Shown in pieces: positions 1 through 7,058 of a DNA stretch of 10,646 nt (positions within the stretch are counted from its first letter, which is position 1; each line of letters starts with the position of its first letter). Where the stretch lies: the NCBI GenBank assembly GCA_013361595.1, contig JABFXT010000715.1, positions 1 to 10,646 on the forward strand, written 5' to 3'. The DNA comes from Nocardia sp. GTDB taxonomy: Bacteria; Actinomycetota; Actinomycetes; Mycobacteriales; Mycobacteriaceae. A model generated the notes under the pieces. The model was not told the origin of the DNA and did no database searches. It was given only the letters and a program-made list of their open reading frames with translations. A program made the position numbers and the translations under genes.

Positions 1-1570
1 CGATACCACCGTCACCAGCTACAACGGCGGGACCACCGCGGGCGCGGCCGCGGCCCAGGCGGTCTTCGGCCGGGTGCTCACCGGATTCTTCTACACCGGG
101 CCCAACGGTCAGCCGGTTGCCGATTCCGATACCGGGTCCGCCAAAGAGGTCCCGGGGGAGGCGCAGACCATCCAGTACCGGCTGAACCCGGCGGGGGTCT
201 ACTCCGACGGGGTGCCCACATCCTGTGACGATCTGGTGTTCACCTGGGCCGCCCGCAGCGGGCGGTTTCCCGGATTCGATTCGGCGAGCACGGCCGGTTA
301 CGAGGATATCGAGCGGGTGGAATGCCAGCCCGGCTCCAAGGACGGCACGGTGGTGTTCCGGCCGGGTCGCCGCTATCTGCCCTGGCGGACCCTGTTCGGC
401 GCCGGGGAACTTATGCCCGCGCATGTGGCCGGACAGTCGGCGAATGTGCCCGATATCGTCGCCGCCGTCCAGAGCGACGACCGCCCCGCGCTCGACCGGC
501 TCGCCCAGTTCTGGAACACCGGCTGGAATCTGACGCCCGGTGAACTCGATATCACCGCGTTCCCGTCCTCCGGCCCGTACCGGCTCGAATCCTTCGATCT
601 CGACGACGGCCTGGTCCTGGTCGCCAATGAACGCTGGTGGGGAGACGCGCCCGCCACCGGCCGGATCGTCGTCTATCCGAAGCCCGCCGACCTCGCCGCG
701 CATATCGACGACGGTTCGGTCTCGGTGGTCGATATCGGCACCGGTTCGCTACCCGACCTGAACTTGGACGCGTTCGCCGTACAGCAATTGCCCAGCCGCG
801 GTGTGGAACAGCTGGTACTCAGTACCGGTGGTGCCCTCGAATCGGATGCCGCCCGGCGCGCGCTGGCACTCTGCGTGCCGCGGCAGGCGCTGTTCGACCA
901 GCTCGGCCGGGTGGCCGACGCGCCCGAGACCGGACTGGGCGCCGGACTCGCGGATTCGCGGACGGTACAGCCGGATTCGGCGTACTACCCCGCGGTGACC
1001 GGTGCCGCCGGCCCGTTCGCGGGCGGCGATGTGGCCGGTGCGAAGGCGGCGCTCGCCGAGACCGGTAAGAAGCAGCTCACCGTTCGGGTCGGCTATCTGG
1101 CTCCGGACGCCCGGCGCGCCCGGACCGTCTCGATGATCGCCGACTCCTGCAAACAGGCCGGGATCACGGTGGAAGACGCGAGCACACCGGATTTCGGCTC
1201 GGCACAGCTGGCCGGGGGCGCCGTCGACGCGATTCTCGGTGGTCCGGGCGGATTGCCGGGTCCGGCCGGTTCCCTCGACGGGTCCGCCGCGGTCGGTGGA
1301 TTGCGCAGCGGTAGCGGCCTCAATGCCGGTCGATTCCGCAACGGCCGATACGATGCGATCACGGATCAGCTTGCGGCCGACGACAACTCGACAGATCAGC
1401 TGAATCTGCTCACCGAAGCGGAGAACCTGCTGTGGGCTCAGCTGCCGAGTGTTCCGTTGTTCGCGACTCCGCGCACCATCGCCTTCGCCGGTGGTCTGCA
1501 GAACGCGGTCGCGGGGCCCACCAGGGCTGGATCCGGCTGGAATATGGATCAGTGGGTCCTGCAGCGCTGA
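1..1570 (+). CDS. ABC transporter family 5 (oligopeptide/dipeptide-type) substrate-binding protein, 5' truncated
   Basis: The open frame runs from base 2 without a stop to TGA 1568-1570, giving 522 residues; the true start and the lipoprotein signal lie upstream of the window. The protein reads as an extracytoplasmic peptide- or solute-binding protein of the DppA/OppA (SBP family 5) type. The N-terminal stretch VTSYNGG...VFGRVLTGFF is the usual entry into the fold. It is followed by a YSDGVPTSCDDLVFTW segment (family hallmark 'dG.plta.Dv.ft'), and the C-terminal end has LPSVPLFATPRTIAF and NMDQWVLQR. The family is normally 500-560 residues, so only a few dozen residues are missing. Its position directly before apt and relA matches M. 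tuberculosis Rv2585c, a DppA-like lipoprotein, which is the likely orthologue (known gene order, not tested here). No permease or ATPase gene is adjacent, so it may serve a transporter encoded elsewhere; the ligand is unknown. Confidence 0.85.
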   Translation, partial: DTTVTSYNGGTTAGAAAAQAVFGRVLTGFFYTGPNGQPVADSDTGSAKEVPGEAQTIQYRLNPAGVYSDGVPTSCDDLVFTWAARSGRFPGFDSASTAGYEDIERVECQPGSKDGTVVFRPGRRYLPWRTLFGAGELMPAHVAGQSANVPDIVAAVQSDDRPALDRLAQFWNTGWNLTPGELDITAFPSSGPYRLESFDLDDGLVLVANERWWGDAPATGRIVVYPKPADLAAHIDDGSVSVVDIGTGSLPDLNLDAFAVQQLPSRGVEQLVLSTGGALESDAARRALALCVPRQALFDQLGRVADAPETGLGAGLADSRTVQPDSAYYPAVTGAAGPFAGGDVAGAKAALAETGKKQLTVRVGYLAPDARRARTVSMIADSCKQAGITVEDASTPDFGSAQLAGGAVDAILGGPGGLPGPAGSLDGSAAVGGLRSGSGLNAGRFRNGRYDAITDQLAADDNSTDQLNLLTEAENLLWAQLPSVPLFATPRTIAFAGGLQNAVAGPTRAGSGWNMDQWVLQR

Positions 1571-1592
1571 ATTGCGTGAGTTGGGAGATGAT

Positions 1593-1597
1593 GGAGG
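1593..1597 (+). promoter_or_regulatory. Ribosome binding site of apt, fixes its start
   Basis: GGAGG lies 5 bases before the ATG at 1603. It decides the start: the frame is open much further upstream, to 1432, but that extension lies inside the preceding gene in another frame and lacks any APT similarity. ATG 1588 and ATG 1591 are upstream of or overlap this site and cannot use it. Confidence 0.75.
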
Positions 1598-1602
1598 TGT
1601 CG

Positions 1603-2175
1603 ATGAGCAAGCATGCGGCGGTCGAAGCCGCGGACGCGGTCGCCGGACGGACCGGCGAGGCCGCCGCGATGGTGCGCAGATACACCCGCTGGGCCGACGA
1701 CTTCCCGGAGCCCGGGATCAGGTTCGCCGATCTGACACCGGTTTTCGCCGATCCCGAGGGTTTCCGGACCGTCGTCGACTGCCTCGCGGCGCTGGTACCC
1801 GATGTCGATCTGGTCGCCGGCGTGGATGCCCGGGGTTTCCTGCTCGGTGCTGGTGTCGCCACCACCTTGGGTACCGGTGTCCTCGCTGTCCGTAAGCGCG
1901 GCAAGCTGCCGCCGCCGGTGATCACCCGGGAATACGAACTCGAGTACGGTACGGCCGCCCTGGAGATCCCGGCCACCGGAGTCGCGCTGGCGGGCCGCCG
2001 GGTCCTGCTGCTCGACGATGTGCTGGCCACCGGCGGCACCTTGGCCGCGGCCGCCGAGCTGTTCGCCGATGCCGGAGCCGAGGTCGTGGCGGCCGCGGTC
2101 GTCCTCGAGCTCGAGGCACTGGGGGGCCGGGCCCGGCAGGGCGATTATCCCGTCACCTCGATCGTCGCCGTGTGA
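1603..2175 (+). CDS. apt: Adenine phosphoribosyltransferase
   Basis: A 190-residue cytoplasmic purine-salvage enzyme that converts adenine and PRPP to AMP and pyrophosphate. The N-terminal signature of bacterial APT is present (DDFPEPGIRFADLTPVFADP), then the VAGVDARGFLLGAGVA segment, then RKRGKLPPPV and the conserved EYELEYG tract that covers the active site in this family. The PRPP-binding motif is VLLLDDVLATGGT, with acidic residues D138 and D139 and the T-G-G-T loop. Length is slightly above the usual 170-180 because of a short N-terminal extension. The start at 1603 is chosen for its GGAGG site. The gene lies 32 bp after the substrate-binding protein stop, with no terminator between, so co-transcription is likely. 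In mycobacteria apt is followed directly by relA; here an ABC-F gene intervenes. Identification is firm; all catalytic motifs look intact. Confidence 0.95.
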   Translation: MSKHAAVEAADAVAGRTGEAAAMVRRYTRWADDFPEPGIRFADLTPVFADPEGFRTVVDCLAALVPDVDLVAGVDARGFLLGAGVATTLGTGVLAVRKRGKLPPPVITREYELEYGTAALEIPATGVALAGRRVLLLDDVLATGGTLAAAAELFADAGAEVVAAAVVLELEALGGRARQGDYPVTSIVAV

Positions 2176-2190
2176 TCGCTCCGGCCGCCG

Positions 2191-2209
2191 GGCTCCGGAC
2201 CGGAGTTTT
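2191..2209 (+). terminator. Probable intrinsic terminator after apt
   Basis: CTCCG (2193-2197), a three-base GAC loop and CGGAG (2201-2205) form a perfect 5-bp GC-rich stem, extended by two G-T wobbles, and are followed at once by TTTT (2206-2209). It starts 15 bases after the apt stop codon. The stem and U-tract are short, so termination may be partial. Confidence 0.5.
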
Positions 2210-2264
2210 CCGCTACCTGCCCGGTCGTCGTGAAGTCGACGATTACGGTGTGCCGGGTGCGGTC

Positions 2265-2282
2265 GGCCGGTTCGTACCGGCC
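2265..2282. repeat. Perfect 7-bp inverted repeat in the apt/ABC-F gap
   Basis: GGCCGGT (2265-2271), loop TCGT, then ACCGGCC (2276-2282). The hairpin is strong, without a following T-run. It could be a second terminator of the U-tail-less kind proposed in actinobacteria, part of an mRNA leader, or a protein site. The role is not determinable from sequence. Confidence 0.4.
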
Positions 2283-2301
2283 TGTGACGGGTTCGCGGCA
2301 G

Positions 2302-2323
2302 GTGCCACGGTGTGATGTGGCAC
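2302..2323. promoter_or_regulatory. Perfect dyad GTGCCAC-N8-GTGGCAC, candidate operator
   Basis: Two exact 7-bp half-sites, GTGCCAC at 2302-2308 and GTGGCAC at 2317-2323, are separated by 8 bases, giving a centre-to-centre distance of 15 bp. That geometry suits a dimeric helix-turn-helix regulator, though the same sequence could also fold as an RNA hairpin. It lies about 150 bp upstream of the ABC-F start. No regulator gene is adjacent. The assignment as operator is inference. Confidence 0.4.
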
Positions 2324-2405
2324 GTAATTCCCTGGCATTTGCGACGGTCTCGGGGGTAGCCTCGCCGGAGTCTTGTTCCCGACGATCGGAGCTGCCGTTG
2401 CTCTC

Positions 2406-2445
2406 ATGAGGTAGTCGCTCGCGCGACCCGCAGTCTGCGCGTCGC
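2406..2445 (+). promoter_or_regulatory. Putative leader: Met-Arg-stop mini-ORF and competing hairpins upstream of the ABC-F gene
   Basis: ATG AGG TAG (2406-2414) is a minimal two-codon frame. Directly after it, GCGAC (2423-2427) can pair with either upstream GTCGC (2414-2418, loop TCGC) or downstream GTCGC (2441-2445). The second pairing forms a hairpin over 2423-2445 with 9 base pairs, one C-C mismatch and a GTC loop. The two pairings exclude each other, which is the geometry of an attenuator or translational switch. ABC-F resistance genes in other bacteria are known to be controlled by ribosome-stalling leaders, so a similar mode is possible. Transcription start and promoter are not identified, and GC-rich DNA forms such pairings by chance fairly often. 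Confidence 0.3.
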
Positions 2446-2448
2446 TTC

Positions 2449-2460
2449 GGTATCGATACC
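2449..2460. repeat. 12-bp perfect palindrome before the ABC-F ribosome binding site
   Basis: GGTATCGATACC is its own reverse complement and ends 13 bases before the ATG at 2474, just ahead of the AGGGG ribosome binding site (2464-2468). It could be a repressor site or a small hairpin near the ribosome binding site. Function is unproven. Confidence 0.35.
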
Positions 2461-2473
2461 TCCAGGGGCAGCC

Positions 2474-4051
2474 ATGGCCGCTATTTCTCTTTCCGATCTC
2501 TCTTTCGCCTGGCCGGACGGGACTCCGGTGCTCGACGGGCTCGACGCGGTGCTGGGGCCGGGCCGTATCGGGCTCGTCGGAGCAAACAGCGCCGGTAAAT
2601 CCACCTTGTTACGGCTGATCGCGCGTGAGCTGTCGCCGGTGCGGGGATCCGTCACGGTCGCCGGGACACTGGGCTATCTGCGCCAGGACCTCGGCCTGGC
2701 CGCGGGCTGCCGCGTCGACGAGGTTCTCGGTATCGACCGGATACGAGAAGCGTTGCACCGCATCGAGTCCGGCAGCGGGTCCGCTACCGATTTCGAGGTC
2801 GTCGGAACGCAATGGGATATCGAAGAGCGCGCAGTGGCACTGCTCGGCCGTCTGGGCCTGGGTTGTGCGGCCGGCACCGGGCGGCAACTCGATCGCCGGC
2901 TGGACACATTGTCGGGCGGTGAGACCGTCCTGCTTGGCCTGGTGGCGCAATTGCTCACCGAACCGGATGTGCTGTTGCTCGACGAACCCACCAACAATCT
3001 CGATCGGACCGCCCGGATGCGTCTGTACGAAGTCGTCGCGCAGTTCACCGGTACCGTCGTGGTCGTCGGCCACGACCGCGACCTCCTGGACCGGATGGAC
3101 ACCATCGCCGAACTGCGCGGTGGCGTGGTGCGCTTGTTCGGTGGCAATTACCGCGACTACGAGCACACTGTCGAGCTGGAGCAGGACGCCGCTCGCGCCG
3201 CGATCCGCGACGCCCGCGGCGATATGCGCAAACAGTCGCGCGAACTGGTGGAGGCGCGGATCAAGCTCGACCGGCGGCAGCGGTACGGGCAGAAGATGTT
3301 CGAGAACAAGCGCGAACCGAAGATCATCATGGGCCAGCGCAGACGGCAGGCCGAGGTAGCGGCGGGCAAACTGCGCAACAACCACCTGGAGAAGGTGGAC
3401 GATGCCCGGAAACGCCTGGAACAGGCCGAGGACCTGCTACGCGATGATCGCGAGACCCGCGTCGAGCTACCCGGTACGCGCCTGTACGCGGGCCAGGAGG
3501 TCATCGATCTGCGGGAGGTGCGGCTGGTGAACGGGCCGGTGGTGTCACTGGCCGTGCAGGGCCCGGAGCGGCTGGCGGTCACCGGCCGCAACGGTGCCGG
3601 CAAGACGACCCTGCTGCGGCGGATCGTCGCCGAACCGCCGCGAGTGCCGTGGCGTTCGCTCCCGCAACGCCTCGATATCTTCGACGAGGAACGGACAGTT
3701 TACGAGAACGTCGCCGATACCGTCCGGCACGTGGATCCGGAGCGGATCCGGGCCCAGCTCGCGCGTTTCCTGTTCCGCGGCGCGGCCGCCGATGTACCGG
3801 CCGGGGCGCTCTCCGGTGGCGAGCGGCTGCGGGCGGCGCTGGCCGTACTATTGCTCGCCGAGCCCGCTCCCGGGCTGCTGATACTGGACGAACCCACCAA
3901 TAATCTCGATCTGGTGAGTCTCGGCCACCTCATCCAGGCGCTCGCCGCGTACCGCGGAGCGTTGATCGTGGTGAGCCACGATCAACGGTTCCTGGACGAG
4001 ATCGGGGTCACTCGGCAACTGGAACTGACCGCGGCCGGTCTGGTGGGATGA
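2474..4051 (+). CDS. ABC-F family ATPase (ribosome-associated, possibly antibiotic-protection type)
   Basis: A 525-residue soluble protein with two tandem ABC ATPase domains and no membrane segments, the layout of ABC-F factors that bind the ribosomal E site and act on stalled or drug-bound ribosomes. Domain 1 has Walker A GANSAGKST (K42; S39 replaces the usual Gly), signature LSGGE (146-150) and Walker B with DEPTNNLD (D170, E171). Domain 2 has GRNGAGKTT (K377), LSGGE (446-450), Walker B D472/E473 and a VSHD switch. Both catalytic glutamates are present, so both sites look active. The interdomain linker, roughly residues 232-332, is charged, predicted helical and about 100 residues long, nearer to resistance-type ABC-Fs than to a short EttA-like linker. 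ATG 2474 has AGGGG five bases upstream. It sits alone between apt and relA with a 298-bp structured leader, so it probably has its own promoter. Drug specificity cannot be read from sequence; a housekeeping translation-factor role remains possible. Confidence 0.9.
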   Translation: MAAISLSDLSFAWPDGTPVLDGLDAVLGPGRIGLVGANSAGKSTLLRLIARELSPVRGSVTVAGTLGYLRQDLGLAAGCRVDEVLGIDRIREALHRIESGSGSATDFEVVGTQWDIEERAVALLGRLGLGCAAGTGRQLDRRLDTLSGGETVLLGLVAQLLTEPDVLLLDEPTNNLDRTARMRLYEVVAQFTGTVVVVGHDRDLLDRMDTIAELRGGVVRLFGGNYRDYEHTVELEQDAARAAIRDARGDMRKQSRELVEARIKLDRRQRYGQKMFENKREPKIIMGQRRRQAEVAAGKLRNNHLEKVDDARKRLEQAEDLLRDDRETRVELPGTRLYAGQEVIDLREVRLVNGPVVSLAVQGPERLAVTGRNGAGKTTLLRRIVAEPPRVPWRSLPQRLDIFDEERTVYENVADTVRHVDPERIRAQLARFLFRGAAADVPAGALSGGERLRAALAVLLLAEPAPGLLILDEPTNNLDLVSLGHLIQALAAYRGALIVVSHDQRFLDEIGVTRQLELTAAGLVG

Positions 4052-4065
4052 GGCCGGCCCCGGCC
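4052..4065 (+). terminator. Possible hairpin at the ABC-F stop codon
   Basis: GGCCGG (4052-4057) and CCGGCC (4060-4065) form a tight stem immediately after the TGA. There is no T-run, so this is at best a U-tail-less terminator or an mRNA-stabilising hairpin. Confidence 0.25.
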
Positions 4066-4145
4066 CGCAGGGGGAACGTGGGAGGGTGGTGGGGCGTTCT
4101 CCCGGGTAACCCCGTATATCGAGAGATGTCGATGGTGTTGCGGTG

Positions 4146-4168
4146 GTGGGTTCCCACGGTGCTGTGGG
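4146..4168 (+). promoter_or_regulatory. Alternative hairpins in the relA upstream region
   Basis: Three segments, GTGGG (4146-4150), CCCAC (4153-4157) and GTGGG (4164-4168), allow the middle one to pair with either flank; the second pairing has a comfortable 6-base loop. They lie 60-83 bases before the relA start. The 177-bp ABC-F to relA gap must also hold the relA promoter if relA is separately transcribed. TATATC at 4115-4120 resembles a -10 box, but no matching -35 is seen. Confidence 0.2.
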
Positions 4169-4228
4169 GGTTAAAGTTGGTGGTCTGGAACGTTGCGGTG
4201 ATCGGCCGCGGCACGGAGAGGTGGTGGC

Positions 4229-6625
4229 ATGACTCAGCATCTGGGCGAGGCGAATGTCGAGCAGACGTCCGGCCCGCAGTCGAAAGGTGCCGTCACCCCC
4301 ACCCCTGCCGCCGGTTCGCGTCCGGAGCCCGCGCCCGAAACCGACGGGGTTCGCGCCTCCGGCGCGGTGCCGAGTTCGGCCTCACGGCGGGTACGTGCCC
4401 GGCTGGCCCGGCGGATGACCGGTCAGCGCGGTATCCCGGCGGTGAAACCGGTGCTGGAGCCATTGGCCACGGTGCACCGGGAGCTGTATCCGAAAGCCAA
4501 CCTCACCCAGCTGCAGCGTGCGTTCGACGTCGCCGACGAGCGGCATGCCACCCAGTTCCGGAAATCCGGTGACCCGTACATCACCCATCCGCTCGCGGTC
4601 GCGAATATCCTCGCCGAACTCGGTATGGATACCACCACCCTGGTCGCGGCGCTGCTGCACGACACCGTCGAGGACACCGGCTATTCGCTCGAGCAACTGA
4701 CCGCCGATTTCGGTTCCGAGGTCGCCCATCTGGTCGACGGTGTGACCAAACTGGACAAGGTCAACCTCGGTGCGGCCGCCGAGGCCGAGACCATCCGCAA
4801 GATGATCATCGCGATGGCCCGCGACCCGCGTGTCCTGGTGATCAAGGTGGCCGACCGGCTGCACAATATGCGGACCATGCGGTTCCTGCCCCCGGAGAAG
4901 CAGGCCAAGAAGGCACGCGAGACCCTCGAGGTGATCGCGCCGCTGGCGCACCGGCTGGGTATGGCCACCGTCAAATGGGAGCTCGAGGACCTCGCGTTCG
5001 CGATCCTGCATCCCAAGAAGTACGACGAGATCGTTCGCCTGGTAGCCGATCGTGCGCCGTCACGTGACACCTACCTGGCAAAGGTGCGCGCGGAAATCGT
5101 CAACACCCTGGCGGCGTCCCGTATCCCCGCCACTGTCGAGGGCCGCCCCAAGCACTACTGGTCGATCTATCAGAAGATGATCGTCAAGGGGAAGGACTTC
5201 GACGATATCCACGATCTGGTGGGTATCCGGATCCTGTGCGACGAGGTGCGGGACTGCTACGCCGCGGTCGGCGTGGTGCATTCGCTGTGGCAGCCGATGG
5301 CCGGCCGGTTCAAGGACTACATCGCCCAGCCCCGCTACGGTGTCTACCAGTCGTTGCACACCACGGTGGTCGGTCCGGACGGTAAACCGCTCGAGGTGCA
5401 GATCCGTACCCACGATATGCACCGGACCGCCGAGTTCGGCATCGCCGCGCATTGGCGCTACAAGGAGACCAAGGGCCGCCATTCCGGTGATGCCGCCGAG
5501 GTCGACGATATGGCCTGGATGCGGCAGCTCCTCGACTGGCAGCGCGAGGCCGCCGACCCGGCGGAGTTCCTGGAATCGCTGCGCTTCGACCTGAAGGCCC
5601 CCGAGATCTTCGTCTTCACCCCCAAGGGTGATGTGATCACGCTGCCGCAGAAGTCGACGCCGGTCGACTTCGCCTACGCCGTACACACCGAAGTCGGGCA
5701 CAAATGTATCGGAGCCCGGGTCAACGGTCGGCTGGTCGCGCTCGAACGCCAGCTGGAGAACGGGGAGGTCGTCGAGGTCTTCACCTCGAAGGCACCCAAC
5801 GCCGGGCCCAGCCGCGACTGGCAGACCTTCGTCGTCTCGCCGCGGGCCAAAGCCAAGATCAGGCAGTGGTTCGCCAAGGAACGCCGCGAAGAGGCCCTGG
5901 AGAGCGGTAAGGAGCAGATCAACAAGGAGGTCAAACGCGTCGGTCTGCCGCTGCAGCGGCTGATGAACGTCGACGCCATGACCGCCGTCGCCCACGAACT
6001 GCACTACGGCGATATCTCCGCCCTCTACACCGCGGTCGGCGAGCATCAGGTCTCGGCCCATCACGTGGTGCAGCGGCTGATGGCCCAGCTGGGCGGTATC
6101 GGCGATGTCGAGAACGAACTCGCCGAACGGTCCACACCGTCGACCACACCCTCGCGGCAGCGGCTCACCGGCGACGCCGGCGTGCTGATCCCGGGCGCGG
6201 AGGGCACCGTCGCGAAACTGGCCAAATGCTGCACGCCTGTCCCGGGTGACGAGATCCTGGGCTTCGTGACCCGCGGTGGGTCGGTCAGTGTGCACCGTGT
6301 CGACTGCACCAACGCCGGTTCGCTACAGGCACAGTCCGAACGCATCATCGAGGTGGAGTGGGCACCGTCGCCGCATTCGGTGTTCCTGGTGGCCATTCAG
6401 ATCGAGGCTCTCGACCGCACCCGCCTGCTCTCCGATGTCACCAAGGTTCTCGCCGACGAGAAGGTGAACATCCTGTCGGCATCGGTCGCCACCCACGGCG
6501 ACCGGGTCGCGATCAGCAAGTTCACCTTCGAAATGGGCGATCCGAAGCATCTCGGGCATCTGCTGAATGTCGTCCGCAATGTCGAGGGAGTCTACGACGT
6601 GTACCGGGTGACCTCCGCCGCCTGA
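4229..6625 (+). CDS. relA: Bifunctional (p)ppGpp synthetase/hydrolase Rel (RelA/SpoT family)
   Basis: A 798-residue stringent-response enzyme that makes (p)ppGpp from ATP and GDP/GTP and hydrolyses it again; it acts on the ribosome in amino-acid starvation. The N-terminal HD hydrolase domain has H120 ([10 protein letters not shown]), H144-D145 (LLHDTVEDT) and [12 protein letters not shown]. The synthetase domain carries the [12 protein letters not shown] motif (R360-D363, the RxKD form of bifunctional enzymes), YQSLHTTV and EVQIRT with the catalytic Glu. A TGS domain begins near residue 457 ([15 protein letters not shown]). The conserved-cysteine segment KCCTPVPGD follows, and an ACT domain occupies about 718-797. 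Length and sequence closely match M. tuberculosis Rel (790 residues), including the [13 protein letters not shown] segment before the HD domain and the [11 protein letters not shown] end. ATG 4229 has GGAGAGG seven bases upstream. Every key residue is intact, so both activities are expected. The long antisense open frames inside this gene are codon-bias mirrors. Confidence 0.98.
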   Translation: MTQHLGEANVEQTSGPQSKGAVTPTPAAGSRPEPAPETDGVRASGAVPSSASRRVRARLARRMTGQRGIPAVKPVLEPLATVHRELYPKANLTQLQRAFDVADERHATQFRKSGDPYITHPLAVANILAELGMDTTTLVAALLHDTVEDTGYSLEQLTADFGSEVAHLVDGVTKLDKVNLGAAAEAETIRKMIIAMARDPRVLVIKVADRLHNMRTMRFLPPEKQAKKARETLEVIAPLAHRLGMATVKWELEDLAFAILHPKKYDEIVRLVADRAPSRDTYLAKVRAEIVNTLAASRIPATVEGRPKHYWSIYQKMIVKGKDFDDIHDLVGIRILCDEVRDCYAAVGVVHSLWQPMAGRFKDYIAQPRYGVYQSLHTTVVGPDGKPLEVQIRTHDMHRTAEFGIAAHWRYKETKGRHSGDAAEVDDMAWMRQLLDWQREAADPAEFLESLRFDLKAPEIFVFTPKGDVITLPQKSTPVDFAYAVHTEVGHKCIGARVNGRLVALERQLENGEVVEVFTSKAPNAGPSRDWQTFVVSPRAKAKIRQWFAKERREEALESGKEQINKEVKRVGLPLQRLMNVDAMTAVAHELHYGDISALYTAVGEHQVSAHHVVQRLMAQLGGIGDVENELAERSTPSTTPSRQRLTGDAGVLIPGAEGTVAKLAKCCTPVPGDEILGFVTRGGSVSVHRVDCTNAGSLQAQSERIIEVEWAPSPHSVFLVAIQIEALDRTRLLSDVTKVLADEKVNILSASVATHGDRVAISKFTFEMGDPKHLGHLLNVVRNVEGVYDVYRVTSAA

Positions 6626-6769
6626 GCGTACCTCCGCATTCGCTCCGGCCGTGCGCGTAGTGCGTACCTCCGCATTCGCTATTGCCCTGTGCTCGGCTGC
6701 ATGATCCCGGGATTCGCACTATGGGTGGGGTTCGGGTACCTCCGGGCCTGCTCCGGTGGCGCCCCGCTC
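6626..6769 (+). repeat. Degenerate direct repeats at 36-bp spacing after relA
   Basis: GCGTACCTCCGCATTCGCT occurs exactly at 6626-6644 and 6662-6680. A diverged copy beginning GGGTACCTCCG sits at 6734, exactly 72 bases further on. The slot between them (near 6698) keeps only fragments such as ATTCGC. The first copy starts on the base after the relA stop codon. The conserved 19 bases are followed by about 17 variable bases. Two exact units are too few, and the intervals too short, for a CRISPR array. Confidence 0.5.
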
Positions 6770-6784
6770 GGTGTGGCGGGCGCC
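6758..6784 (+). repeat. Strong GC hairpin downstream of relA
   Basis: GGCGCCC (6758-6764) is the exact reverse complement of GGGCGCC (6778-6784); with one bulged base the stem extends to nine pairs (adding CGC/GCG) around an 8-base loop. It lies about 130 bases after relA and may end its transcript without a U-tail. That role is inference. Confidence 0.4.
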
Positions 6785-6864
6785 CGCGTCGACCGTTCGG
6801 TTCGTCCGCGTGTCGCTGTGTGCCCGTCGCTCACTTCGCTCCGGATCTCGGGTATGGAACGGCC

Positions 6865-6898
6865 GGCCCCCGACGGCGACGCGGAGCGTTTCGGGGCC
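6865..6898 (+). repeat. Imperfect inverted repeat with 17-base loop
   Basis: GGCCC-C-CGA (6865-6873) pairs with TCGGGGCC (6891-6898) in eight pairs with one bulged C, followed by only TT. It is a weak terminator candidate or a chance pairing in GC-rich DNA. Confidence 0.25.
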
Positions 6899-7023
6899 TT
6901 GGCAGCGGAGCCGGGTATGCCGGAAATATATAACGTTCGGGCCTCGGCGCGCCGCGTCGTGTACGGATCGCCCTGGCGGGTCACGTAAACTCTTCGCCGC
7001 GTCAGCGGTCATAGCCGGAATCT

Positions 7024-7058
7024 GTTACCGTTTACTGCGTTTCGTCGCGCTCGGTAAC
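7024..7058. promoter_or_regulatory. Inverted repeat GTTACCG-N21-CGGTAAC upstream of the cutinase gene
   Basis: Exact 7-bp arms lie at 7024-7030 and 7052-7058, ending 26 bases before ATG 7085. Each arm is followed by ACTGCG within a few bases, so there is also a partial direct repeat. It could be an operator for the downstream operon or a 5' UTR hairpin. No promoter hexamers can be assigned with confidence. Confidence 0.3.

Noticed and set aside
1432..1602. N-terminal extension of apt to an upstream start
   Set aside because: It lies inside the preceding gene, has no APT similarity and no ribosome binding site; ATG 1603 has GGAGG.
2609..3385. 258-codon minus-strand open frame inside the ABC-F gene
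   Set aside because: It is the mirror of the codon pattern of a certain gene, with no recognisable motifs.
5060..6295. 411-codon open frame on the minus strand inside relA
   Set aside because: Long antisense frames are expected opposite GC-rich coding DNA with biased third positions; the + strand gene is certain and the antisense text shows no domain.
6626..6769. CRISPR array
   Set aside because: Only two exact 19-base repeats with a ~17-base interval, a third copy already diverged, and no cas genes.
6689..6988. 99-codon + strand open frame in the relA-cutinase gap
   Set aside because: GTG start without a ribosome site, repeats and hairpins run through it, and the composition is unlike the neighbouring genes.
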